NCBI RefSeq assembly: GCF_958295425.1
Contig: NC_081151.1
Location: 11,330,606 to 11,394,605, forward strand
Origin: Solea solea
Taxonomy: Eukaryota; Chordata; Actinopteri; Pleuronectiformes; Soleidae
Reading direction: 5' to 3'
Length of the DNA stretch: 64,000 nt
Part shown: positions 23,174 through 33,838 of the stretch, piece after piece
Position numbering within the stretch: the first letter of the stretch is position 1
Layout of the letters: each line of letters begins with the position of its first letter
Position numbers and translations under genes: made by a program
The notes under the pieces: model-generated
Told to the model about the DNA's origin: nothing
Database searches by the model: none
The model's input: the letters and a program-made list of their open reading frames with translations, nothing else

Positions 23174-25099
23174 AAAACAAAACAAAAACAAACACAATAT
23201 GCATGTTTTGAATGAAACTGTGAAACCCTGGAAGATTTAGATAATGTGTTTAAATAAAATATGGCATGGTTTTCCAGCTGCAAAACATACGTCTGTATTG
23301 AATCCTTGAGTAGGATCTGTAACCAGTATTAGAAGATTGTTTTGAATTAACATATTGAAGAAGATCTGAAACTACTGATTGAGACCATTAATTGAATTGA
23401 ATAAAAAAAAAAAAAACATTATCAGGAAAATTCTTCTACTATTCAATGAACAGTTAATCTCTCTTTCTCTCTCTCTCTCTCCGTCTCTCTCTCTCTCTGA
23501 CTGTTTCTTTGCATGACGCTGCAAAAAAATTAAATAAAAAGGCACAGCAGAGCGTCTAACAAAAAAAGAAGCACAAACACACTCTGTTCTTCAATATAAA
23601 CATATGCTATATTAGGATAAGTCCCCGGAGAAGAACCATCTCTTTTTTATATGGGGGTTTTCACATTATTTATTCTCTATCCTGTAGATTCAGCATCCTC
23701 TGTAACACAATCCAAATACCTTTTCACACAGATTAGGGCCCCAGTATCTCCTGCATGCTGCTTATATGAATATAATATATACTGTCCCAGGCATGGCACG
23801 ATACTGGAAAAAAGTAAACACTTTACTGAGGAGTTAATGGTCTCATTCTCGAGTATCAGTTCTTCTTCAATGGAACATTATGTCAATTTTGTTGCAGGTT
23901 TAGAGAAAAAATAGACAATAGAGCATGGCATATATGAGTGGACACCAGTGTGATTGGATGGTACCACCCAGGAGCCTGACTGCAGGTGACATCTGGGAAC
24001 TTACAGGTTGGCAAACTTCAAAATGGCACCAGCCGGATTGCAAGAATCTTATGTATGACATCATCACCAGTTGCTACTTGGCATAAACCAATCAACAAGA
24101 AAGGAACCAGCAGCAACAGTGGGAGAGGAAACCTATGAGAAGCTCATTAGATGAGGAGGATTGAGTGGAGAAGACTGCCATTTATTGCGATCTACAGTCT
24201 CACCATTAGATGCCACAACTTATTACATTGCAGAGAAGGCCCTGCTGGCCCTTGACAGCCCACCACTGTTTAAAGCCATCATTACTGTTACATTTACACA
24301 GCGTGTTGCCAAACTGGCTACAGTTCAGTGCATCAAACCACCTTTCATTCCATGTTTCGGACCTTAATAAAATGCGTAAGTGCAGATCACAATTCAGTGT
24401 CGGAGGTTTCGCAAGTTGGCACTGTGTCGTAGTTGGGGATTTGTCTCCACCGTCTCTGGTCATGCTCTCGTGGCTATTGTCAACAATAAGAAACCGGTAT
24501 GACACTGACTGATTCCTCTGAGGATCAAAGACTGGAAAGCAGTCATTTGTGATCTCAACCTGTCCATCTCACCAGTCTCATCAGTAGCTGTAGATACATC
24601 TCAGGAGCATCTGTCAGTCATGTACTGAATATAATCTACTTTTTTATTATTGGTCTGGCTGCAAGGTGGAAAAATAAAAAAAGAACACGTCTGAATACAT
24701 TTGAGTGAGAGACAGACTGAGGTGACACACCGCATTAAGTCTAAATGCTAGGTGACAGAGGGAGTCCAAGATGAAAAGCAATGAATGGTGAATGTTTCTC
24801 TTCTCCCTGGACATTGCATATCTGACTGCTGGCAAAAGGCTCTCATTATTTTTGTATGAGACGTCTTTGCGTGACGTTTGGGCAAAAACACTCATTTGCC
24901 ATCGGAGAGAGGAAAATAAAAGTGGACAGGTCGGAGACATGTTTAAACTATCAATTTGTGAGTGCAACTGTTACTGTTTGGGGAAAACTATCATCTTGGC
25001 TTTTCTTTGAGTGACACATTCAATGAGAGCAATGTGTTTATCTTTTACACCACATGAGCAAACTAGTCAATTGCCTGTTCTTTCACTAAACGCGTGAAT
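23174..25099. other. Intergenic stretch with a CT tract
   Basis: Contains a (CT)n tract with two interruptions (23459-23498). CACCATTAGATGCCAC (24201-24216) resembles the right-end block of the AGGTCCAG family but is too short to call. Overlapping 99-106 codon frames near 24.2-25.0 kb have no domain. Confidence 0.5.
23459..23498 (+). repeat. (CT)n microsatellite
   Basis: A CT-dinucleotide run interrupted by TTT and CCG. Confidence 0.9.
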
Positions 25100-25400
25100 C
25101 TGTCAGAATGACGACGCTTCCTTTATTTCATCTCTCGACTTCACATTTCTGGTGGGAGATAAATTCTCCTGTTTTTGTGATAAGTATGAAGTAACATCAC
25201 AGTGCAGATACATATTGCCATGAAAATACTTGCTTAAAGTCTCTGTGACTGAAGATTTCATGACAAAAATGAATTCATTGTTTTCGGCCAACTTAATTGA
25301 GGCACTAGAACATGGAGCTATTAATTCATATTTATGATATGATACTTTACAATGAGCTCTTTGCGTAGCAGCCATTTTGACAGGTCAGTAAGAAAATCAC
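25100..25400. other. Candidate conserved noncoding element
   Basis: Repeat-free sequence containing ACTTAATTGAGG, GCTATTAATTCATATTTATG and AATTCATTGTTTTC, resembling homeodomain and SOX-type sites packed closely together. Frames are open here without protein signature. Motif density is the only evidence. Confidence 0.3.
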
Positions 25401-25559
25401 TGGTTAAAATAAGCAACTTAATGATTGCCGAGTTCCATTTAGCTTTTTGTGGCATATTTTGGTTCACTGTCACACCATCCTGACTTCCATGAACAGAATG
25501 GACCCATAGTTATGTGCTGTTACCCATTGTTAATGTGATTAGAAAACACTTGTTGCTTT

Positions 25560-25690
25560 TCCTGCAGTGCAAAGGGCCCATTGGCTGTCAATCCAGCTGT
25601 CAATTCAATCACACCGGCAGTCAAACTTGTGTTCTCGCTGCTGCGCTCAATAGCTACAGTTTGAATTGACCTACTTCAGCCCCAATTTCT
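25560..25690. other. Candidate regulatory element with paired CTGTCAAT sites
   Basis: CTGTCAAT occurs at 25585-25592 and 25597-25604, 12 bases apart, followed by TTCAATCAC and GCAGTCAAAC. TGTCA-type sites are typical of MEIS/TGIF/PBX factors. A CCATTGG box precedes them (25578-25584). The spacing of about one helical turn suggests cooperative binding, which is inference. Confidence 0.3.
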
Positions 25691-27390
25691 GACACAACAA
25701 TACAGGCTTTTGGGATATAAAAATAATGCAATCATGTAGGCGGTTGCACAACAGGCAAGTCTTATCTACACTGCTGAGAATCCATTCGCTGGGTTTCTCT
25801 TCCCCTCTGTCACCCTGTTTCTGACCTTGTGATATAATGGAGTTGTGCTGTCTTGTCGTTTAGAATTGGACAACAGTCCTCTTTTATACTGCTGCCTGGC
25901 TATGGTTGGTATAATCTCATCTCCGACTACACATCTTGTGCACCTTCCTGAGTTTGGTAACACCGCAGATAGTCTGTTAAGACTGATCCAACAGCAGCAC
26001 CGATACTCACACACTGTGGGAAGCAAACAACACATACGACAAACACATCGCCCTTCCTCAGCTGAAAAGGGGGAACCTTACTTTTGACATCATCACCTAA
26101 ATGTTCTTTAAAGACAATCGCGATGCTGGCGTTCATTCCATCACTTGTGGATTAAAAAGCATGTCATTTGCAAACGACAATACAGAACATGTCCTTCTTC
26201 CTTCCAAGAGAGACAAATTGTGTGTAAAACAGCGTTAAACTCCAGCAGAGCCCCTTTGAGACTTTTGATTAACTGTCCACGCATTACCGACACCAAGCAA
26301 GTCCATCGTGCAGTGACTCAGAACTAGCAGACTCAAGTATCCAGGGTGGGAGATAAAATAAATCTCCAAGAATGACACACGCAGAACAACCTGGTCCTTG
26401 CCAAGAAAATCTGGTTCTGCCCTCAATTTTTACACAACAATTAGTCATTAATGAATACAAATGGCTTGCCTCAGGATGTAACTGCCCCCAACATTAACCT
26501 CATCGTAGTAAAAACCAGGCCCAGCCAGCCTCTCTCGTCTTGATCGTGACTTTAGAGTCAAATTTCTTTGATGGAATTTTACTCTGCAGCCATGAATATA
26601 TTTGGCATCGCAAATAAGTGTGTCAGTGCAACCATCATGTAGCTTGAGTTTAGTTTTATTGTTGTTGGAGCTGCCATTTTCCCATTCTTTAGAGGAAGAG
26701 GTAGAAAATATGAAAGCTACTTCGTAAAAAAAAAACTTTTGCTTACAATATAGTTGCTGTTGGCAATGTGTTTATGTTCCGAAGCGATAATTTCATATAC
26801 ATTGGCACATATCCGGCTAATACAAGAATGGTGTGTACACAACTGTGCCACAATGCAAGTATAGGCTATGATGTAGACATTTTTATTTGACATAGACTGT
26901 TTACTTTTCTTTGTACAAACCTTAAGACTTCATATTGAGCTCTGAGACATCAATACTCTCTGAAGCAGACAGTCCTTTCCTCAATGAACATTTTTCATTT
27001 TTTCCCTCCGGCTGTCAAGTTTTATACACTGCACATTTTTTTAGTTTTGTAATGCACATATCATATTAATGCATGTTTTTTTTTTAAGCACAGCGGAAGC
27101 ATGAGAATGATATGGTGCAATAACCAATGCTCAAGCACATCTAGTGTTGCAATAACGATTTAAATATTTACAGTAAGACTGAGGAATTTAAATAGATTAT
27201 TGTTGATAAATATATATATTTAAAAAATATTTTTGTGAAATTCGCTCAATATAAAACTTCATGCTAGTTTACATATTTTATTTAGTTTAATATGTACAGT
27301 AGTGTAGTGCAGGCACAAAATGAAGATTGGAAAGAAATTAACCAATTTTGTGTATAATTTCTAAAATTACAATACATACATGATGTATAT
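25691..27390. other. Intergenic stretch, AT-rich toward 27 kb
   Basis: Frames of 60-90 codons occur on both strands with no recognisable product. From 27.0 to 27.4 kb the sequence is strongly AT-rich. Confidence 0.5.
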
Positions 27391-27394
27391 ATTA

Positions 27395-27640
27395 CGAGGA
27401 TAAGAAATGAGCATATTCGAGGGACAGCTCAGGTTGTATAGTTTGAAAATAAAGTAAGAAAAGGTTTAGATGGTCTGGTCATGTGCAGAGGAGGGATAGT
27501 AATTATACTGGACAAAGGACGTTGAAGATGGGGTTTATGGATGTTGTGAAGGAGGACATGAGGTGTAACAAAAGAGGGCACAAGAGAGAGGGCAGAGGAG
27601 GTGCAGAGGTGCATACGTTAGAAGTGTTAGGCCCCATGCC
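27395..27640 (+). pseudogene. RTE-type LINE, C-terminal fragment, broken
   Basis: The translation runs RIRNEHIRGTAQVV, stop, FENKVRK, then after a frameshift RFRWSGHVQRRDSNYTGQR, TLKM and FMDVVKEDMR. This matches the conserved C-terminal tail of RTE/BovB-like LINE proteins of fish (IRGTAQV, RWFGHVQRRD, MDVVREDM). The basic GRRPRGRPKRR linker that normally joins LKM to FMDVV is deleted, one stop and one frameshift precede the tail, and downstream residues drift out of frame. It is a dead piece; the endonuclease and the reverse-transcriptase core are absent. Confidence 0.8.
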
Positions 27641-28650
27641 ACTGCTCAACACATGGATGTACAGTAGAATAGCACAGAAAAATGCTGATTAAAAATGTAC
27701 ATGTCACAGCGGAGGCACCCGCTGCCATCTGCAGCCATTGAGGAGCCACGTGAAAGGAAAGGAACGAATGCCGTCGGGTGGCGCTTCCACAGCTGTCAAT
27801 GGCACACGCCAAAGTTTACAAGCACTAAGTGGAGTGTTAGCAAAAAATAAACTCCTGTGAATGATGAGTCTCTGTCAGCATATTGCGTGAAAACGAATTA
27901 GACGGACTTAAAGTGAAGGATGGGTGCGGGGGGATGTGGTCTGCCCACTTCTGATAATATTATTCCTTGTTTAGAAAACTCTATATCATAATCTCTGGAG
28001 TAAGATGAAGGTCTGGAATACTGTCCTCTCCGGCTGTTTCTAAACTCATAAAAAGCATGCCGGGGCATTATATGGATCAGATAAATTCAGTCTATCATTT
28101 TGCGATGTATCAGTCGATCTCTGTGGATTTGAAGTGAACTAAAGTGACCCAATCGTTTTTGTCGCATCTGAGCCAACATGGCGGCTCATAGAAACCAAAT
28201 CATGTGACGTCCGGAGCTCTATTGTACATCTGCAGAATATTTCAGGATGATTCAGAAATGCAGATGGTCTGTTGATCCATTCCAACTCATGATGTCACAT
28301 TTTATCATTTATAACAGATGTATGGCTAATTGGCTAAAGCTAGATAAATGTGTATTTCCCTTATACTTCTCGTAATTGTCAGTAATACCAAGCGCAAACA
28401 GCCAACTATTACTAACTGCAAAGATTGCAAGATCACAATGATCATTAAATATGGTTCTATGTTACCAAAGCCCTATTAGCCCAAAACAAGGATGCATTTA
28501 AGAATTCTCAGACAGCCACTGTTACAATATTTTTGGATTAATAGTGCGAGTCCCTAAAATTCAAAACAAATATCTGCAGTAGCCGTACTGTTCTTATGTG
28601 AGCAGTTCTTTTAAAATAATGAACATTTCCTGTAAAAAGCACACATTTCC
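27641..28650. other. Intergenic stretch, nothing recognised
   Basis: A segment near 28.18-28.22 kb (CATGGCGGCTCATAG, ATGTGACGTCCGGAG) has CpG-containing factor-type sites but no other sign of a promoter. No gene or recognised repeat. Confidence 0.45.
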
Positions 28651-28659
28651 GCCAAAAAC

Positions 28660-29060
28660 ATCCTGCTGCGCTCTGTGTAAATCCTCTAATTGGCCATTAT
28701 TTCTGGGCTAAAATGAGCACAGCAGTACAAATAATTCGAGCATATAACTTCACCGCCTAAGATCTGGATTAAAATGGACTCTCCGGCGTTGAAATTTATA
28801 AATTAATGAAGCTCACCGCTTAGCATGGTGGAGCAAAAAAAGGACATTCAGTCTCAGTTTAATGTATGGAAATCAACCAGTTGGAACCCAGCAAATATCT
28901 TTGGCTCTTAATGGGCAGTGGAGTGAGCAGCTTAACACCTCTGAGAGACTCTATCAGCTCTCTTCTGTGCCCACAATTGTTCGCAGTGGGAACAGATATA
29001 ATCAACATTCACTCCCAGGTCAAATGACTCGATAACAGACACTTGCTTTTATTGGCTATG
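28660..29060. other. Candidate conserved noncoding element
   Basis: Dense ATTA/TAAT-type sites (CTAATTGGCCATTATT, ATTTATAAATTAATGAAG) plus ACAATTGTTC and AGATATAATCAACATTC lie in non-repetitive sequence. No open frame of note. It resembles enhancer-type sequence around developmental genes; conservation cannot be tested from one sequence. Confidence 0.35.
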
Positions 29061-29154
29061 GCTCTGACTGGCAGTAATGTAAACATGACACTGAGGTTTA
29101 ATGTAATTATCTACTACTTTATTTTAGCGGTCTAGCCTGCAAGGAGTCTGCATC

Positions 29155-29470
29155 TCACACACACACACACACACACGCACGTTGGACATTCATGACTTGA
29201 GGGGACATTGCATTGACTTACATTTATTTCCTGGAGACTTACTCTAACCTTAACCACAATACCTACTGGCCTAATCCTAACCCTGACCCTAACTTTACCC
29301 TAACCCTAACCACAACCTGACCTTAAAACATATCTTCACCTTAAAATGTAGTCATTTACGTTGTGGGGACTTGATTTTTGGCCCACAAGGAAGCCAAGTC
29401 CCCATAATGTGACTGTGTAAACAGTTTTAGGTCCCCACAACATTAGTAATACCCGCGCACACACACACAC
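29155..29470 (+). repeat. GTGGGGAC / telomere-like repeat inside a CA microsatellite
   Basis: A CA run (29155-29180) is followed by GGGGACATTGCATTGACTTA, then a run of CTAACC, CCTAACCCT and ACCCTAACC units (29232-29320), then GTTGTGGGGACTTG and GGTCCCCACAAC in inverted arrangement, then a second CA run (29457-29470). The same unit type recurs inverted at 46219-46415. This is a widespread vertebrate and fish repeat linked to microsatellites. The telomere-like units are a component of it and not evidence of a chromosome end. Confidence 0.65.
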
Positions 29471-30059
29471 TCTGTCTATGTGCCATAGTTCCATCCGCTT
29501 TCTGAGTCTTAAAAAATAGATATATCTATATTCACCTGCTGGTTTTGTAAAAAACAGTCTTAATGAAACACACACTCTACAGGAGAAACAACTGAGTTTT
29601 ATACTATGGCTAAATGATATAGGGAAAACACATACATATATATATATAATTGCAATGGCTATATGATTTGCAGTACGTGTGTGTGTATTGACATCCGTGC
29701 TACTGCTGGAAATTTATGAGGACAAATTGTGCTCGAGAATTTTTCCTGAAGTAACAACCACGCACTTAACATAACTGCAAAGTGATTCACTGTTGTTGCA
29801 GCGGTACAGCACACACGCACGCACACACAAAATGTTGATAAGTAGGGTATAAATATATTGCTTTAAACCAGAGCTGCAAACGTGATATGTAATAGGTGCC
29901 ACTCACTTTTTAGATTTCATTTGAGCTTTTCCTTTGCTTTGTGTATAAAAATAATCCATTATATTTAGAAAGCTGCAGTTGACAGTGCTGTCCTTCATCC
30001 TCACTACAATTCCCTGACCACTTACAAGTGACACAGTCACTGTCTGTGGCAAAAATAAG
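29471..30059. other. AT-rich stretch with a short TA run
   Basis: A (TA)n run lies at 29635-29648. No gene or mobile element recognised. Confidence 0.5.
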
Positions 30060-30460
30060 GAAAAAAAATCAAATTGAGGAACGTTTGGTCCTCGAGCACT
30101 TCGTCTCAGACACAAGTCTTGAGCGGTTACCAATTACAGCACCATGGCATTCAGCCGTCTTCAAGGAAAGCGTGGAGCCCTCTGCGATAAAATATGCATC
30201 ATCTTCCCATGGCCCAGTCGGCCAGCAGAGGGGTCGAGTAACCTCCATACATCTGTGTGTGACAGCAGGCAGAGCTTGACTTGGTGCCAGAACCACAACT
30301 CTCCAGAGAAATCATTTTGTCAAGAACTTAGGCCCAGTCACAGCCTGCTCACCACTGATAAAGAGGTCATCCTGTGCTCACGTCCGGTCCACCACCCTCT
30401 CCTCTTACAAAAACCCATCAGCCATACGATGATTAACTCATAGGAGAGGGGAAAAAAAGA
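30060..30460. other. Candidate conserved element, open on both strands
   Basis: A balanced-composition, repeat-free block in which an 83-codon plus frame, a 99-codon plus frame and a 75-codon minus frame overlap. No protein family recognised. ACCAATTACAGCACCATGGC (30128-30147) and AAATATGCATCATC (30190-30203) look like clustered factor sites. Exon or regulatory element cannot be decided by eye. Confidence 0.3.
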
Positions 30461-30837
30461 TGGGAGCAGTATCATCTCATTAAAGAAGGAGAACGGTGAG
30501 AGGCCGGGGATATTGACGATTGCTTTAAAATAAATAACAACAAACTGTGGTTTTGATGTAGGAATTTCAAAATTATTTATTTATTTTTGCCCCAGTCACA
30601 CAGCCTTGGATCCAGTTTCTTCATCGTGATATTTATTCTGGAGGATGGAAATAATAAGTCCACGCTGCTCAAGCGCGTGATGCTAGGCAGCATGTCAATT
30701 TGCAGTATGTTGAAACTAATTAAGCTTTCAAATTCGCCATGCCAAAGATAGCCTTCTCCATTCAGTTATTCATTAAAAATGTGTTGCAATTAGGATGATC
30801 TATTATGAACTTAATCGCAGTATTAATAGTGACAAAT

Positions 30838-30871
<34 letters not shown>

Positions 30872-31829
30872 TGGCAGAGGGAAATAAATGGAGCCTCCTC
30901 AATATCACAGGGAGAAACTCAAAATGTAGTATTTTCTTGTTTGACACGAAACAGACGATAACAATACGGTTCAGGTGCCACGCTGCTGTTTCACATGTGC
31001 TCACAATGCATCACCATGTGCAGCCGCTGACGATCGTAAACTGATTATGTGCCGTCGTCAACGTGCAAGGACCGAAATAAAAGTTTCAAAGGAGACGCCG
31101 CTTCAGTGTGATGACCTGATTTCCCATAGGTGTAGTGACGGATGGAGGGGAAGAGAAGCATGTGCAGACACGCAACCAATTAACAGCAAGCCATTTGACC
31201 TAATGGGTTAAACACATGGAGGAGTATCATGGAGTGCTGGAGAGATTAAACAAACCGTTGAGTGTCTTCCCATTTACTGTTCTCTCATACTGATGACCAC
31301 GTGTAGAAACAAAGAGCTTCTGTGTGAGTGTTTGCTGGCGTTTGATATGTTTTGCTGCAGTGAGGAGTAATTTGTGTCCACAAGCTAGGGGATGGCCTTG
31401 ACAGCAGGAAGTAGAGAAATGTATACAGTCATTATGAATCAGTGGAGGAATGTGTTTGGTACATAGTCAAGATTTTTGTGTGTGTGGGCACTGACCAGCA
31501 CTTACTGGAGGTGAAATGAATGTTTTTGATGTCTGAAGCAGTTCTGGTTAAAGAGAAGAGGCACGGACAACACAAAGGCACATCCAACACCAGGTGTGGT
31601 CATTGTGTTTGAATTGACCATATGACCCTCATAGATGCACACGCTGCACACTTGAACGAATGACACCTGTGAATTTCCCCGTTTCAAAATCTGACAAATA
31701 AAATCAATTGGAAACCCTTGAGGCTTTACAACAGGAGTTTGTTTTGCCATTTTCATATAAATTCTATGTGCATTAGATTTTTTTAAAAATGTACCTAGAA
31801 CAAGGAAAAAAAAAAAGGAAATGTACAGC
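30461..31829. other. Intergenic stretch with CA tract
   Basis: Includes a (CA)n microsatellite at 30839-30869. No gene or recognised mobile element. Confidence 0.5.
30839..30869 (+). repeat. (CA)n microsatellite
   Basis: A perfect CA run of 31 bases. Confidence 0.95.
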
Positions 31830-32150
31830 CATTAAACTGCAGATGGGGGGCTTTTAATGGCCGTGATCGTCTCCCTATACGTTCCCTCTGACACCATTTC
31901 ACAGGGGCAATACGGCATAGCGACACCCAAGATGACTGAGATTGGCTTTAAGAGACACAAACGAGCCAGAGCCTTTTCTCCCCTGTAGCACAATGACAGT
32001 GGCAGCGGCCAGACTGCTGTCCTCCCAGGCTGACGCTGAAATTGGCCTGGCTTTGAGGGAATAATCACTGTAACAGTGAGAACAGTGTTATGCCATATTA
32101 GCACGGCTATAACTTATCATCCTCATTAATTATTCACTCATTAAAATGAC
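31830..32150. other. Candidate conserved noncoding element
   Basis: Repeat-free, with CATTAATTATTCACTCATTA (32124-32143) and GGGAATAATCACTGTAACAG, resembling homeodomain-type sites beside a GC-balanced core. A 90-codon minus frame covers it but shows no domain. Confidence 0.3.
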
Positions 32151-32755
32151 TCAATACCAAGGACCTCTGACATGAGGATTAGCTGCTGTGTTTATTGCTC
32201 GTATTGTCATGCTTGGTGAATCATTACTCAGGTGGCAGATATCAGAGTGTCCTGTACTTGTTATCTTGACAGTCTTGTATTTTACGGAATATACACCATG
32301 CAGTGAATGCAGCAGTGGGGGACCTGAGTGGTTCAGGTTGTGTACGGTGAAATAACATACCCAACAATGCAATGTGCTCTATAGCTCCAGGGCAAGGGAT
32401 AATTGAAAATCAGTTAAAGCCAGGTTTTATCCCACAAATAAGACCATGATTGTTATTTGGTTGGAAGTACATGTTTTAATCCCTTTCAAGGGTCCAACTG
32501 CTGAATAGGTAAAGTAAAGCAGCATCAAGTTCAATAGTCGTCTATTGAATTTCCTTTCTTTTTTTGCCCCCCTCACAGAATCAGAATCAATTGCTGTAAT
32601 AGCAAAAAGTGGAAAAGGTTGGTAATAACTGAAATTATCCTTCAAGTGTGAAATACAAACTTCCTGCTGCAGTCAGTACAGTGCAGACAGTTGGATTATT
32701 GCCTTTCTTACTAAAGATTGTGCAGCGTATTGTTTTCTGTCATGTCACAGGTTTC
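32151..32755. other. Intergenic stretch, nothing recognised
   Basis: No gene, tandem repeat or recognised mobile element. Confidence 0.5.
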
Positions 32756-33014
32756 TTAAAGGTGCAGAATTAAAGTGATATGTAATGGTTGAACTGCAAA
32801 TTGTAACAAACCCGAGGACCCCTTCTTCTCTGAAGTGTGTTGGGGAGTTAGAGTGGTTGTTGAAAAAAAAAAATAAAAATGGCAGGGCAAGATGGAGGAC
32901 TCCCACAGGCATTGTTTCTAAGGGTATGAAAACCAAACCACATACTTAGGGGTTGTACTGTATGTTTAATTTCTAACCATTAACACTCCCAAATGTCATA
33001 CACTGGACCTTTAA
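32756..33014 (-). mobile_element. AGGTCCAG-family MITE with TTAA on both sides
   Basis: TTAA (32756-32759) is followed by AGGTGCAG; the far end reads CTGGACCT followed by TTAA (33011-33014). The inverted ends differ at one base in eight. Internal blocks in inverse order (CTGAAGTGTGTTGGGGAG, AAGATGGAGGACTC, ACCATTAACACTCCCAAATG) match the family. TTAA duplication is typical of piggyBac and Kolobok superfamilies; which one cannot be told without a transposase. Confidence 0.75.
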
Positions 33015-33206
33015 CTTCTTAACTGATTTTACCCTGATATAAGAAAGCCAGACAGTGAAGCTACAGTACACGCTCCCGTGCATGACCAGTGTAGATAATG
33101 AGGTGGTACCTCCCTGTGATGTACAGTTAGGTTTTCCCCTCATTGCTCCTAGTTGTGTATGCATGGAATACATGGAATTGTTCTACTTGCCTGGGCCTGG
33201 ACAGGT

Positions 33207-33838
33207 TTAAAGGTGACATCGAATGCTTGTATCGCACATATATGTTAGTTATGGAGGTCTACTTACATATATTAACTTGTTTTCATGGTTAAAAACCTCC
33301 TAATCGCTGCAAACGAGCCGATCAAAATATCTCCTCACTGACGCTCTCGTCAGCCGTGCTGTTTCAGACCAAAACCACACCCCCAGAACGTGGACTGTGT
33401 TGTGATTGGCCAGCCAACGAGAGCTTTCCCACTGTCCTGTGATTGGCCAGGTACCTGGAAGTGACGTAATTGGTAGGCCAGCTCTCAGATACACAGCTCC
33501 CCCTCTGGCACGGTGGATGCTCTGCATCTCAGCAGCTACAACGAGAGTAGTTCTTCTTCTTCTGTGGTTAAATGTACGCAACCGGATGTGCCCAGACTAG
33601 TGCCCGCACCAGGAGGCGCTAAGGTGGTGAGAGGAGTGGTGAGGTATACTTATGACAACATCAAATTACGGAAGTGCCGATCCGCTTTGCAGAGCCCAGG
33701 AAAACAATAAAACCCTATTTTCTTAGCAGTGGCTGAACTGTTTTTTCTGAAACTTTAGGGTTTCATAAACGAGGTAATGACGCAGATACACACACAAACG
33801 CAGCGTTAATTGGAGCTTCCGGTCTATGTCGCCTTTAA
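33207..33838. mobile_element. TTAA-bounded DNA element with AGGTGACAT ends
   Basis: TTAA at 33207-33210 is followed by AGGTGACATCGA; the other end reads TCTATGTCGCCT followed by TTAA at 33835-33838. The 12-base inverted ends differ at two positions. The 620-base interior has GTGATTGGCCAG repeated at 33393-33404 and 33440-33451, and is more CpG-rich than its surroundings. It holds frames of 64-93 codons, none resembling a transposase, so it is probably non-autonomous. It sits only 192 bases from another TTAA element. Confidence 0.65.

Noticed and set aside
24190..24240. Another AGGTCCAG-family copy from CACCATTAGATGCCAC
   Set aside because: Only one block of 16 bases matches and no ends or other blocks are present.
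27395..27692. A live gene from the RTE-like frame
   Set aside because: It contains an internal stop, a frameshift and a missing linker, and its catalytic domains are absent.
29270..29320. Telomere or fusion point
   Set aside because: Only a few interrupted CCCTAA units occur, as part of a dispersed repeat that recurs at 46.3 kb.
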